DNA of 64,000 nucleotides from Pseudomonas marginalis (GTDB lineage Bacteria > Pseudomonadota > Gammaproteobacteria > Pseudomonadales > Pseudomonadaceae), in contig NZ_VTFG01000001.1 in the NCBI RefSeq assembly GCF_008692035.1, forward strand, positions 496,001-560,000. Reading direction: 5' to 3'. Every line of letters starts with the position of its first letter. Within the stretch, counting starts at the first letter, position 1. Shown piece by piece: positions 35,675-45,043 of this stretch. Below the pieces are notes generated by a model, which saw only the letters and a list, made by a program, of their open reading frames with translations, did no database searches and was not told the origin of the DNA. A program made the translations under genes and the position numbers.

Positions 35675-37552
35675 TCAGTGCTCACCCGGCCACTCCCCGG
35701 AATCAGCTTCCCATGTCGGTAATGAAACGAAATTAATCACTGAATCCCCGCCTGATCTAAGGTCTGCGCCGGCTTGGCGCGCTGACCAGTAGGCCGAGTG
35801 AGCGCGGACGGTGGCGATACTAGACAGACGGCTATCTCCAACAGGGGGGGCAGCAGAATTCTCTCTGATCACTAGTGGTAACCAGAGCGGTGGCGGAAGC
35901 GGAAGCCGACCGTGGCGGCATGCCATTACGAAGATCGGCCAATGGCCTAGGCGTATAGCAGAGAGGCCGGTGTAGTGCCCATCCTCTGAACACTCCTTCA
36001 AAAGAATATTCCTGGTTGCATCGCCGTCAGCCGTGATGGGTATGTCACATAGCGCTAAGCCGTGCGAGGGGTCGCCGCGATATAGGACAGCCTCAGTATC
36101 AGGCCCAGGCATCCAGAGCTGCTGATTGCAATGTGTCATTTCGCTTCGTATGAATTGAGCGAAGTGTTCACTGGCCTCCGTTTTTCCATTCAAAGTAGCC
36201 CAGAGCAGCATGATCGGAACCAGAGCGCTGCCCTTCGTATGCTGCGCCCGATACTCTTTAGTCTTAGCCGCGGGATGACGTATCAGTTCCTGATAGCTGC
36301 TGTGGATAGTGGGGTATTGATAATGCCTTGTGAAATTGAATTCGTAGTGGGTCAAAAGCTCACCGCAGTAATCCTGCGCATGATTACGCCAGTCACTCAT
36401 CATCGACAGGAACATCAAAGCGCAACTGACCTCGATGACCTGCTCATCGGCGATAGGTGAGAATAGCGTCCGATTGTTATTGATGAGTTCGACAATATGC
36501 CGGCCGAGTCTGGATGCTTCCTCTGGCACCTCGGAGGCGTCAAGTACGCGTATCCCATCAGAGTCCAAATGAGGCCACAGAACCCATAGCCCCCTGACCG
36601 CGATACGTCCCAGTATCTCAAACAGCTTAAGGCTGATGTCCACAGGGCTGTGAGAGTTCACGGAACTGGCTAGCGCATCACGCTTGGCCGCCAGGGGCAA
36701 GATCTTAACCTCCATTAGCTCCGCCCAGATCTTGGTGTGCAGATCAAGCAGCTCACTGAAGGTCAGCCCAATCCGAGTATGTCCGATCGATGCAGCCTCA
36801 ATGTCAGCTTTGACCAGCTCCCAAGCGCGTAGAATGACCAGCTCACTGGCTCGGTAGGGTGCCTCGAGATTCTCCTGCGTGCGCGCCCAAACGAATAGCA
36901 CCGAGAGACAGATATACATTTGCCGCAGCGTGGCGAGCCGCTGAGAGGCGTCCAGGTTATCCGCCTCCGCGAGTCCTTCAATCAACGCAGTGAAATGGCG
37001 AACAGAGACATCAGGCTCATCGAGCATCGCGATTGACTTCTGAAACCGAGACTGAAGAGTCTTGCTCACGTGCTGGTGCTGGAGCAATCCGTCAGCGAGC
37101 AAGCCCGCCATGTAATCGCCATTCCACTCCTGAAAGGAAATTCGCTCATCGGTAAGCCTGCTGATCAAACCTGTCAGGTTGTCCCTCACAGCCTCTTTCA
37201 CACTACCGCCGAAGCACAGGCAAATGACGATCTTCAGTGACTCGTACTGCGCAGAGATCCGCTTGGGGATATAGACGTCAATGATGTCGTTGATCGAGGT
37301 TCGGACTCCCTGGGGTACCGCATCCCACTCGGCCCGGGTCAAATCTCCCTGCTTGATTGTAAAGAGGTAAAGCTTCTGCTCGCCGTCCACCTCCGGGCTG
37401 ATAGCGGCAACGTCTACCCCAAATTGGCGTGGCCCCGTCGATGGACGCGAGATCACGTTGAAGCCGAGCTCGCTTAAGAGATCAGGCAAAACTACGTCCA
37501 GCTCATTGCGTTCGCGGAGCGAGGCGAGGTACTCACGGAAGACGAGTTTCAT
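35675..37552 (-). CDS. module copy 2, gene B: Mrr-like nuclease N-terminus with helical C-terminus
   Basis: A 625-residue homologue of the gene at 21331-23031. It starts at ATG 37552 inside the end of gene A (ATGA overlap). The N-terminal motif set is LLSELGFNV (Glu28), GVDVAAI (Asp47) and FTIKQGD (Lys67); further matching blocks are VICLCFGGSVKEAVRD, ISFQEWNGDYMAGLL and FQKSIAMLDEPDVS. It has an extra C-terminal tail of about 60 residues that the first copy lacks. Its function is probably the same as that of copy 1; biochemical role unknown. Confidence 0.75.
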   Translation of the reverse strand: MKLVFREYLASLRERNELDVVLPDLLSELGFNVISRPSTGPRQFGVDVAAISPEVDGEQKLYLFTIKQGDLTRAEWDAVPQGVRTSINDIIDVYIPKRISAQYESLKIVICLCFGGSVKEAVRDNLTGLISRLTDERISFQEWNGDYMAGLLADGLLQHQHVSKTLQSRFQKSIAMLDEPDVSVRHFTALIEGLAEADNLDASQRLATLRQMYICLSVLFVWARTQENLEAPYRASELVILRAWELVKADIEAASIGHTRIGLTFSELLDLHTKIWAELMEVKILPLAAKRDALASSVNSHSPVDISLKLFEILGRIAVRGLWVLWPHLDSDGIRVLDASEVPEEASRLGRHIVELINNNRTLFSPIADEQVIEVSCALMFLSMMSDWRNHAQDYCGELLTHYEFNFTRHYQYPTIHSSYQELIRHPAAKTKEYRAQHTKGSALVPIMLLWATLNGKTEASEHFAQFIRSEMTHCNQQLWMPGPDTEAVLYRGDPSHGLALCDIPITADGDATRNILLKECSEDGHYTGLSAIRLGHWPIFVMACRHGRLPLPPPLWLPLVIRENSAAPPVGDSRLSSIATVRAHSAYWSARQAGADLRSGGDSVINFVSLPTWEADSGEWPGEH

Positions 37553-39309
37553 TGCGATCGCGTCTCGTACAGAAAGTTGAGGATCTGGAGCTCCAGCGTG
37601 GAGGGTTCTAGAACCGAATGCCGCGCTAACTGGAAGGAGTGTTGAATAGTGGCGAGCGACTGCTCCATGCGGCGCATAGGCCCCGGTTCACCTTCGGCCA
37701 CACCCTGCGGCGGTGGGAATTCCGGTATCCAGCTGGCCATGCCAGTGCCATAGAGCAGTATTTTCTCACTGCCCAGGCTCGCTATGAATGAAGATTTGCG
37801 GGCCTCTACCATTTGACTTTGCATTTCTTCATTACGTCGATGATGCTCCAGTTGACGCTCACGCTCCGACGGCTGCAGCTCGCGGATGTGTGCGTTGCCG
37901 AGGCCGTCCAGGTACATCTGTAGCTCCAGCAATGCGTGCTCGACTGCCCGCGAAGCGGGATCGGTGGCATCGGCCGCTATCTTGTCTAGATAATCTGATC
38001 GCAAACCTGAATAGTTGATCAGAACAGGATCGAACAGAAGGGACTGCAACGCCGCCATGGTTGCATCCTCGGCATTACGCATCAGGCTGACTATCAGGGA
38101 TGCCATGTAAACGGGCTTTGAGAAAAAGACTCCAAGTGCTTTGCGTGCGATGTACAAGTAATCGCTATCCGGCACATCCAACGTTAGGCGGAAATCGAAC
38201 GTGAATATTCGCCCCTCACAGGCTGCAAATAGGCCTCGCCTGAGCGCCGTGGAGAGGCGCACTGACCCTGACTGAAGCCAAGACACCACCCACTCATCCA
38301 AGACTGTATTGTCGCCGCTCTCGAGTTGACGTAGCACAGAGCTGAAACGTGTGAATGGGACGCCGGGCTCATCAAGGATGAATTTTTCGATCACCTGGCG
38401 AACCACCAACACCTCACCGTTCCTGATGAGACCAGCCAAGACGACATCCAACAGCTGTACGATTTCATCCTCTGGTTGACCTGACGCTACAAGCGCAAGT
38501 AGATCGCGACGGACTTGGACGGTGTATGGACTTGAGTTGCCCAGCAGCTCACGGGCGATCGTCTGTTTCGCCGTCAGAGTGACAGGGCTGGCAGCTTGCG
38601 TGATCAGTTCGTACGTTGAGTGATGAAGTTCCGACGGGGCATCCTTGTGCCATGCAAGTGCCAAGGTGAGCAGGGCGTCCCGCACTGTTGATTCGGTCTC
38701 ACGCTCGACCACAGCGAGGAGGGTATCAACCAAACCAGCATCCGAGCTTCGTACCTCAGCAGATAAATTGCAGAGAGCTCTGGCAGCTTGGGCACGCTGA
38801 GGGGCATCTCCATTGTGGAGAAGCTCTAGCGCCTGGCCCAAGTAGAACTCAGCATCGGATTTCAGTCCGGCACTGATGCATGCCTGGACGCAATGAAATC
38901 GCTGAGTAAGCGGGGCGCCCGATTTGATAAGGTGCAGCAACTCAACGAGGCGCTCTTGCGAAGCCTGGCACCAGTTCACTATCACCGCGTAGGAGGAATG
39001 GCTGAGCATGGGGTCATCGTAAGGGATTGCTCCAGCTATTAGCTCAAGCAAATCCGCACAGCTCGTAGCGAGGGAGCTCAATGCCGGCAGAAGAATTTCA
39101 GTCCCGAGATACCATTCATTGCCCGTAGACCTAGACGGTTCTAGCTGGGGCAGCAAAGCGCGAAGATCGATCTCCTTTGCGTTATGAGCATCGATCAAGG
39201 ACTGAGAAAAAGGCGCGGTGTCATACCGCCAGCTGTCCTTGAAAATCAGATCAATCAGGCCGCCGTTTGCCGCGGCCCCAATGATGTCCTCTCGCGATGG
39301 GGTGGTCAT
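37549..39309 (-). CDS. module copy 2, gene A: large helical repeat-like protein
   Basis: A 586-residue helical protein, paralogous to 23031-24761. ATG 39309 has AAGGAG five bases upstream; a codon at 39333 is less likely. Shared blocks with copy 1 are LLFDPVLINYSGL and SFIASLGSEKILLYGTGMAS. Weakly alternating 35-40 residue helical units suggest HEAT-like repeats, which often act as scaffolds. Overlaps gene B by four bases, so the two form a tightly coupled pair. Confidence 0.75.
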   Translation of the reverse strand: MTTPSREDIIGAAANGGLIDLIFKDSWRYDTAPFSQSLIDAHNAKEIDLRALLPQLEPSRSTGNEWYLGTEILLPALSSLATSCADLLELIAGAIPYDDPMLSHSSYAVIVNWCQASQERLVELLHLIKSGAPLTQRFHCVQACISAGLKSDAEFYLGQALELLHNGDAPQRAQAARALCNLSAEVRSSDAGLVDTLLAVVERETESTVRDALLTLALAWHKDAPSELHHSTYELITQAASPVTLTAKQTIARELLGNSSPYTVQVRRDLLALVASGQPEDEIVQLLDVVLAGLIRNGEVLVVRQVIEKFILDEPGVPFTRFSSVLRQLESGDNTVLDEWVVSWLQSGSVRLSTALRRGLFAACEGRIFTFDFRLTLDVPDSDYLYIARKALGVFFSKPVYMASLIVSLMRNAEDATMAALQSLLFDPVLINYSGLRSDYLDKIAADATDPASRAVEHALLELQMYLDGLGNAHIRELQPSERERQLEHHRRNEEMQSQMVEARKSSFIASLGSEKILLYGTGMASWIPEFPPPQGVAEGEPGPMRRMEQSLATIQHSFQLARHSVLEPSTLELQILNFLYETRSQ

Positions 39310-39785
39310 CTCAACTCCTTCCAAGCAATCCATTGCTCAGGCATAGCCGAGCTCGGTCGTGATCCAGATGATACGGTCTTGGCAAGAAAGAGGCGAGTGG
39401 CCGGGATATGGGTCAATTTGAATTACTATAGATAACCCGCTTTGACAGCAGGCGCTGCGCGAGACTTCATGCGCACGCTACACATGTGAAGCTTAGGATG
39501 GGCCGCCAAGCCACATTTACAGCGGTTCGCTGTTCGAGCCCGTGCATAGTCCAGTCAACCTGGATACTGCTTGTCGCCAAAGCCACGCAAAGACTCTGTC
39601 GGGCTAGGTCGACTTACAATTATATTGTAATTTGATCTGTCCTTGTTTGCCGACAAGAGCAGGGCAGCACGGCTCGATTATTTACTGAATAACGATGCTG
39701 CTAACGACTTTTCCGCTTCACATTAATTCGAACATCGCAGCGCCGTGCTCCGTCGTTCAAAGCTTAAGAGATCGTGATTGCCGCT
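39310..39785. other. intergenic region with AT palindrome
   Basis: A 476-base stretch with no good gene. TTACAAT-TAT-ATTGTAA at 39614-39630 is a perfect inverted repeat that could be an operator or part of a recombination site for the adjacent integrase-like protein. A piece near 39520-39540 resembles a T-arm, but no tRNA can be folded. Confidence 0.5.
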
Positions 39786-41546
39786 TTAGTTTATGTATTT
39801 GTGAAAGTTTGAGAATGGGTTGTTGCGCATGTGCCCCGCTCGCACAAGAGTGACAAAGCAAGAATTGCACCATCCTATTATCCGCCCCACGCGTGCTACT
39901 TGAGTAGCTTTGTCGGGGACTCCTCGATAAAACGGACGCCAGGTCTGATTGATCCTGAATTTCGGACCCCCATATAAGCCGTTATCCCTAAGCGCGCGTC
40001 CTTGCACCACCCATTCAGATGGAGGGTTTAGACAGAATACGTAAAACTGCTCCACCTCATGTTCCGAGAGATCAGCCGCATTTTTTTTCAGAATCAACAG
40101 AGCCCAAAGCGTCAGCTTCTCGAAAGCCATGAGCTTTAATCGGCTGGAGTCTAGCCCCGCCAATACATCAAAAAAAGATACGGCATCCCTACAGACGTCA
40201 ACATCCAAAGCCTTATTGAGTTCAACCAGTATATTGACCCTAATTAAAGTACTCAGAGGCGTAAAGCTCCGAGAGGACATGCTGAAAAGAGGGGCTGGTG
40301 TCACCGGGAAGCTGGGGGGATTTTCCTTGGCGACTAAAAATATTTCTTGAAATGCTCGATGAGTCTGCTGCTTGTCACTAACTCGCTTCCTGAAGCGCGC
40401 GGATGCTTCTATTTTAACTATTTGCTCAGCTTTAGTTTTTCTCTTGCAGACCACGCACATCGAGAATAACGATTTGAGTATCTGAGTCGGTGGATAGCTA
40501 TCAGGGCTTAGATCCGGTAGTTCACAAGTGAAATTCACTAGAGCCCTACGCGTGAACATTGCATGCGGCTCTGTGGACTGTGGATACTTAGAAAGCCCTA
40601 GATACTGCCTCCAACGAAAGAAGAATTTCATATAACTGATAGGTAATTCCCGCTCTAACATTCCGGTGCTTGTGGCAAGTTTAAACGAGCCACCTCCAGC
40701 AGCAGTCAGTAAAAAACACCGCATACAAAATTCATCGCAATATTTTGCCAACTCACCGTGACTAATGCGCAGATAAAACGAAGTTGCAAATAAAAACAGA
40801 CCCCGTTCACTAGCAGCCCTACCTGGCCGATATTGCTCAAGTCTCTTAATGTACTCCAAAGCGATTTTTCCTGCATTTTGACAGCAGCACTGTCTGACTG
40901 TGTTTTTTTTTGCTGGAGGAGGGCACATGACAAGACCGACGACTCCGGAGCCAAACCTCAGAAATTTATTCAAAGTAAAACGCGCACGCTCATAATCCAC
41001 TACTGAAGTGGAACATGGACGCCACATTTGATTTGACCTCGACACACCTCGTTCGGCTACAAAGCGCTTGGCTCCCCTTGTACCTAGCCAATCTCCAGGT
41101 GGTGCTATTAAAAAATCAATGAATTCTGCAACATCTACAACGGTAAGGATGCGAAGAGAGATCTGCTTTACAGAAAAACACCACAGAAGCAGTCGTTCAA
41201 TTACGTATAGTTCTGCCCTCGTATCAACGCGCTTTGACTTGGTTTCCTGATAATAATCCAACAGGAGCTTATAGCCTTCTTGAGCATGCAGCGTTGAGGG
41301 AAGCGATCTTAGATAGTCCTGTATCAACCAGCTCTCGGTTGCGGAACTCTCAGAGCCAACTGCCGATGGTAGCCCCAGGTTCGTCAGCAAAGGGTGAAAT
41401 GAAACGTCCATCTGAGCCCACCAGTGGAAATGATCATTCACTGGAATGTACGTAATGTCGCGAGGTGCGGCAATCATAACGTCGAGTTCTTGATCGAGGC
41501 CAAACTTTCTTCCGATTAAGTCTCGGCAAGACGCGAAGGTGCGCAT
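39786..41546 (-). CDS. degenerate double-integrase-like protein
   Basis: A 586-residue protein. Residues about 90-230 look like a tyrosine-recombinase core-binding domain (ERLLLWC, FIDFLIAPPGDWLG, then WRP). About 240-345 resemble the first half of a catalytic domain (LFATSFYLRISHGELAKYCD, with the first catalytic Arg in LRIS; LPISYMKFFFRWRQYLGLS), but HxxR and the Tyr box are absent. From about 465 a second core-binding domain appears (FYVFCLNPPSEW, NQTWRPFYRG, RAGHMRNNPF) and then the protein stops. It is therefore probably inactive as a recombinase, or a DNA-binding derivative of one. Confidence 0.65.
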   Translation of the reverse strand: MRTFASCRDLIGRKFGLDQELDVMIAAPRDITYIPVNDHFHWWAQMDVSFHPLLTNLGLPSAVGSESSATESWLIQDYLRSLPSTLHAQEGYKLLLDYYQETKSKRVDTRAELYVIERLLLWCFSVKQISLRILTVVDVAEFIDFLIAPPGDWLGTRGAKRFVAERGVSRSNQMWRPCSTSVVDYERARFTLNKFLRFGSGVVGLVMCPPPAKKNTVRQCCCQNAGKIALEYIKRLEQYRPGRAASERGLFLFATSFYLRISHGELAKYCDEFCMRCFLLTAAGGGSFKLATSTGMLERELPISYMKFFFRWRQYLGLSKYPQSTEPHAMFTRRALVNFTCELPDLSPDSYPPTQILKSLFSMCVVCKRKTKAEQIVKIEASARFRKRVSDKQQTHRAFQEIFLVAKENPPSFPVTPAPLFSMSSRSFTPLSTLIRVNILVELNKALDVDVCRDAVSFFDVLAGLDSSRLKLMAFEKLTLWALLILKKNAADLSEHEVEQFYVFCLNPPSEWVVQGRALRDNGLYGGPKFRINQTWRPFYRGVPDKATQVARVGRIIGWCNSCFVTLVRAGHMRNNPFSNFHKYIN

Positions 41547-42011
41547 GTATCGCAGCTACAAACTCGTCGGATTTTAAGATGAAAATCAACTAGCTGTGCA
41601 AGTTGAACGAGGCTGACTTTTCGTTCTTCCGATTAATTATCAAAGCATGCTGAGGTGACGAGGCAGGTTTGCATTTTTCTTTAGCACATCATCGGTTTGT
41701 TTCGAAGATCAGGAAAATCAGTGGGTTAGGTAAAACTGGGTTCCGTTTATTCGTTGCACGCTGGAGATGAGAATCCTCAGAAATATGCTTAGGTAAGCAG
41801 CTCAACTGCGCGACCTGAAAGGCTTTCCGCGAAACCAGCGGTGGTTTCCGATTAACTGGTAACACCCACAGGTCGAATCAATGACTTACGTGGCTTATGA
41901 ACATATCTGACATAGCACCTGGTTTAACATAATATACATTATGCGTAATATGATGTTACGTAATGAGGGGCAGTGCCCGTCAGATTCCAACAGGCAAAAC
42001 CCCTCTCTGGC
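41547..42011. other. AT-rich intergenic region at the likely island edge
   Basis: No gene seen. CATAAT-ATAC-ATTATG is an inverted repeat at 41928-41943, followed by TTACGTAA-like sequence. After it the base composition and gene content change to ordinary chromosome, so an attachment site or the scar of insertion may lie here. No tRNA gene or clear direct repeat is visible. Confidence 0.5.
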
Positions 42012-42761
42012 TCAAACCTGAGCGAACCCTCCATCCACGAACATTTCGCTGCCGGTCATGAAGCTGCTGTCGTCCGACGCCAGGAACAATGCCGCCGCCG
42101 CAACTTCTTCCGGTTGGCCGATACGGCCCAGTGGCAACTGTGCCGTCATGTCGTCAATGATTGCATCCTTCTGGCCGGTACTTGAAAGCGCCAGGTCCAG
42201 GCCCGGTGTCGAGATCGGTCCCGGTGAAAGTACGTTGACGCGAATACCGCTGCCTTTCAAATCCAGCGCCCAGCTCCTGGCGAAATTACGCAATGCGGCT
42301 TTCGTGGCGCTGTACACGCTGAACGCCGGTGTGCCCATGGTGCCGGTAGTCGAACCGGTGAGGATGACCGAACCGCCGGCGTGCATCAGTGGCAGCGCTG
42401 TTTGCACGGTGAACAGTGTGCCTTTGACGTTGATGCCGAACGTGCGATCGAACGACTCTTCGGTGATCGACCCGAGCGGCTGGAAATCCCCCAGGCCCGC
42501 ATTGGCGAACAGCACGTCTACGCGACCTTTGACGCTTTTGATGTGGGTGAAAATGCGCTCCAGGTCGTCCAGCCTCGAGATATCCCCTTGAATGGCGAGC
42601 GCTCCAGGCCCGATCAGCCCGAGCGCCTTGTCCAGTTCTTCCTGCCTGCGTCCCACAATCACAACCTGTGCACCTTCCGCTGCAAAGCGCATGGCGGTTG
42701 CCAGGCCAATACCACTGTTGCCACCGGTGATCACTGCAATTTTTCCGTCGAGCCTGCTCAT
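42012..42761 (-). CDS. SDR family oxidoreductase
   Basis: A 249-residue classical short-chain dehydrogenase. The NAD(P)-binding motif is TGGNSGIG near residue 12, followed by NAG in LFANAGLG, Ser in TGSTTG and YSATK with the catalytic Tyr and Lys. The C-terminal FVDGGF motif is present. Substrate unknown. A GGAG lies upstream of the ATG at 42761. It is divergent from the HxlR regulator, so it is likely controlled by it. Confidence 0.9.
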   Translation of the reverse strand: MSRLDGKIAVITGGNSGIGLATAMRFAAEGAQVVIVGRRQEELDKALGLIGPGALAIQGDISRLDDLERIFTHIKSVKGRVDVLFANAGLGDFQPLGSITEESFDRTFGINVKGTLFTVQTALPLMHAGGSVILTGSTTGTMGTPAFSVYSATKAALRNFARSWALDLKGSGIRVNVLSPGPISTPGLDLALSSTGQKDAIIDDMTAQLPLGRIGQPEEVAAAALFLASDDSSFMTGSEMFVDGGFAQV

Positions 42762-42802
42762 GGTTAACTCCGAAGAATGTTGAGGCCCAACTCTAGATCC
42801 AG

Positions 42803-42820
42803 ACTATTCTTTTGAATAGT
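42803..42820. promoter_or_regulatory. candidate HxlR-type operator
   Basis: ACTATTC-TTTT-GAATAGT is a perfect 7-bp inverted repeat with a four-base spacer, situated between the divergent SDR and HxlR genes. Such dyads are typical for HxlR regulators, so it probably controls both genes. Binding is inferred. Confidence 0.6.
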
Positions 42821-42859
42821 ATGCACCTTTTAGTAAGTACCCCTTTGGAGCACCATCAC

Positions 42860-43219
42860 ATGGCGAACAACACCTTCAATTGCGGGCTCGAGGCTGCCCT
42901 GGCGGTGATTGGCGGCAAATGGAAACCGCTGGTCCTGTATAACCTGGCGCGACATGTTCATCGGTATGGCGAGTTAAGGCGTGCGATTGGCGGCGTGACC
43001 GACAAGGTACTGATCCAGCAACTCAAGGAATTGGAGCGCGACGAAATCATCGCGCGGATCGACTTCCAGGAGATCCCGCCCAAGGTCGAGTATTCCCTGA
43101 CACCCTTCGGGCAGTCCCTGGCCACTGCGCTGGGCGCGTTGTGCGTGTGGGGCACCGAACATATGGACACGGTCGAGCGCATCAGCGAACGGCGTATCAG
43201 CGCCCTCGCCCAGGCCTGA
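42860..43219 (+). CDS. HxlR family transcriptional regulator
   Basis: A 119-residue winged-helix repressor or activator of the HxlR (DUF24) family. The core reads GGKWKPLVLYNLA, YGELRRAIGGVTDKVL and QQLKELERDEII, followed by a PPKVEYSLTPFG wing, all typical. One cysteine in the N-terminal FNCGLEAAL is well placed for the thiol sensing seen in part of the family. I use ATG 42860 with GGAG upstream. Confidence 0.9.
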   Translation: MANNTFNCGLEAALAVIGGKWKPLVLYNLARHVHRYGELRRAIGGVTDKVLIQQLKELERDEIIARIDFQEIPPKVEYSLTPFGQSLATALGALCVWGTEHMDTVERISERRISALAQA

Positions 43220-43236
43220 GCCCTGCCCCGATAGCC

Positions 43237-43266
43237 AACTCAACTAAATGACTATTTAGTTGAGTT
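43237..43266. terminator. strong hairpin, probable bidirectional terminator
   Basis: A perfect 13-bp stem (AACTCAACTAAAT and its complement) around the loop GACT lies between the convergent HxlR and response-regulator genes. There is no long T-run on either side but the stem is AT-rich at its loop end. I call it a likely terminator for both strands. Confidence 0.55.
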
Positions 43267-43298
43267 ATAGGCTTGGCGACGAATTCGCAGGGTTACGC

Positions 43299-43700
43299 TC
43301 AGCGAGCACTCTTCATTTCCAGAGCCTGATCGAGAGTGAGCTTGAGCTCTTCATCATTCCAGGGCTTGCTGATGTAACGGAACACATACCCATCGTTGAT
43401 CGCCTGGGTGATCATGCTCATATCGGCGTAGCCGGTCAGCAGGATATTCACGCAGTGCGGATCGCGCCTATGCACCTCGCGCAGCAAGGTCGGCCCGTCC
43501 ATGAACGGCATGCGCGCGTCGCAGACGATCAGGTCGACAGCGTGTTGTTCGAAAAGGCTCAGCGCCTGGGCCCCGCTCGTGGCCAGCAGCAAGTCGTAAG
43601 GCTTTGCGCGCAGCAGGCGCCGAAGGCTGTTGAGGATACTTTCCTCATCATCCACCAGCATGACGGTGTGTCGTTTTTCGCAGGAAGACAGCGTATCCAT
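43299..43700 (-). CDS. response regulator receiver protein
   Basis: A 133-residue single receiver domain: acidic pair DDEE at residues 17-20, phosphoacceptor Asp61 in VCDARMP, Thr in LLTGYAD and Lys in ISKPWND. It has no output domain and is the last gene of a four-gene operon, ending just after the histidine kinase. It probably works as a phosphoacceptor or as a link to other outputs. Confidence 0.9.
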   Translation of the reverse strand: MDTLSSCEKRHTVMLVDDEESILNSLRRLLRAKPYDLLLATSGAQALSLFEQHAVDLIVCDARMPFMDGPTLLREVHRRDPHCVNILLTGYADMSMITQAINDGYVFRYISKPWNDEELKLTLDQALEMKSAR

Positions 43701-43702
43701 GA

Positions 43703-45031
43703 TCAGCGTCCTTCAACGGCGCAGGTAGAGACAGCCTCGATTACCGGCTGGCGTAAGGGTAACCAGACGCGGAAGCGACTTCCCCTGCCCGGCTCACTGT
43801 CGACGGTGAGCCGTCCATGGTGCTTGACCATGATGCTGTACGACAACGACAGGCCAAGGCCCGACCCCATGCCCACCGGCTTGGTTGTGAAGAACGGTTC
43901 GAATATCCGGTTCTGGATTTCAAGGGGAATGCCGTGGCCGTTGTCGGCAATTTCGACGAAGACGCCCCCGTCCTCCCTGCCGCTGCTGAGGGTGATTTCG
44001 CCGTCGGCCCCCACGGCATGGCTGGCATTGATGAGCAGGTTCAGGAAGACCTGGTTGATCTGTGAGCCCATGCATTCGATGGGCTCGACATCGCCGTAGC
44101 GCTTGATCACCTGAGCCTTGAACTTGATCTCGTTCCAGATAACGTTGAGGGTGCTGTCGAGCCCCTTGTGCAGATCGGCCAACTGCCATTCGTAACTGTC
44201 GACGTGGGAGAACTCGCGCAGGTCCTTGACGATGCGAGTGACCCGGTCAAGGCCGTCGACCGACTCGGCCAGCAGGTCGTCGATGTCCTGGCGCATGAAG
44301 GTGTAATCCATCTTGTCCCGCATCACCGCAAGCTCGGGATGAGCGCTGGCATGCCTCTCGTCGGTCGCCTGTTCATGGGCTTCGAGCAGCGCGAAGATGT
44401 CCACCAGGTAACGACGCAGGCTGTTGACGTTGGAGCCGACAAACCCGATCGGGTTATTGATCTCGTGGGCCACGCCTGCAGCAAGTTGCCCTATCGCCGC
44501 CATTTTCTCGGACTGCAGCAACTGCGCCTGTGCGTCTTCGAGCCGCGCGATCAGCAGCGCCTGGGCACCCTTCTCTTCTTCCAGCAACTTGTTAAGTTGC
44601 GTCAACTCGAGTTGGCGGGCAGCCGTGTCAGTCGTATCACTGATGGCCAGGCCCACGCCAAGATTGCTGCCATCGGCATCTTGCACGGGGAAGAAGGTGC
44701 AGTTCTGATACATGAGCCGGACCATGCCACTGATGGGCCGGGTACTCTCGAAATTGAACAGGTGCGGCCGCTGCTGCCATGACGTGAACGCAAAGTTTTG
44801 CAGGGTGATGACGCTGTTGATCTTCTGCCGGGTCCAGGCCTCCGGCAGCTCCGGAAAGGCTTCGAACAACGTACGGCCGACCAGTTCTTCCGCGCTGCGG
44901 CCACTGTTGATGGACATGAAATGGTTAGAGAACAGCACCTTGCAGTCCTGGTCGACCAGCAGCACGCCCATATTGATGGCCTTGAGCATCGACTCAAGGG
45001 TTTCCCGGGAAATTACCTTGCTGTCTGTCAT
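43703..45031 (-). CDS. PAS-domain sensor histidine kinase
   Basis: A 442-residue cytoplasmic histidine kinase. A PAS-like domain spans about 12-130, a coiled coil 140-175, and the H-box is VAHEINNPIGF with His189. The N box is LLINASHAVG, then DNGHGI and MGSGLGLSLSY for the ATP lid. There is no transmembrane segment. It is two bases upstream of the downstream receiver and in the same operon as the CheC-like and receiver genes. Confidence 0.92.
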   Translation of the reverse strand: MTDSKVISRETLESMLKAINMGVLLVDQDCKVLFSNHFMSINSGRSAEELVGRTLFEAFPELPEAWTRQKINSVITLQNFAFTSWQQRPHLFNFESTRPISGMVRLMYQNCTFFPVQDADGSNLGVGLAISDTTDTAARQLELTQLNKLLEEEKGAQALLIARLEDAQAQLLQSEKMAAIGQLAAGVAHEINNPIGFVGSNVNSLRRYLVDIFALLEAHEQATDERHASAHPELAVMRDKMDYTFMRQDIDDLLAESVDGLDRVTRIVKDLREFSHVDSYEWQLADLHKGLDSTLNVIWNEIKFKAQVIKRYGDVEPIECMGSQINQVFLNLLINASHAVGADGEITLSSGREDGGVFVEIADNGHGIPLEIQNRIFEPFFTTKPVGMGSGLGLSLSYSIMVKHHGRLTVDSEPGRGSRFRVWLPLRQPVIEAVSTCAVEGR

Positions 45032-45043
45032 GAAGAGGCCCCT

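Noticed and set aside
39520..39545. tRNA T-arm-like sequence
   Set aside because: No matching acceptor, D or anticodon arms can be folded around it.
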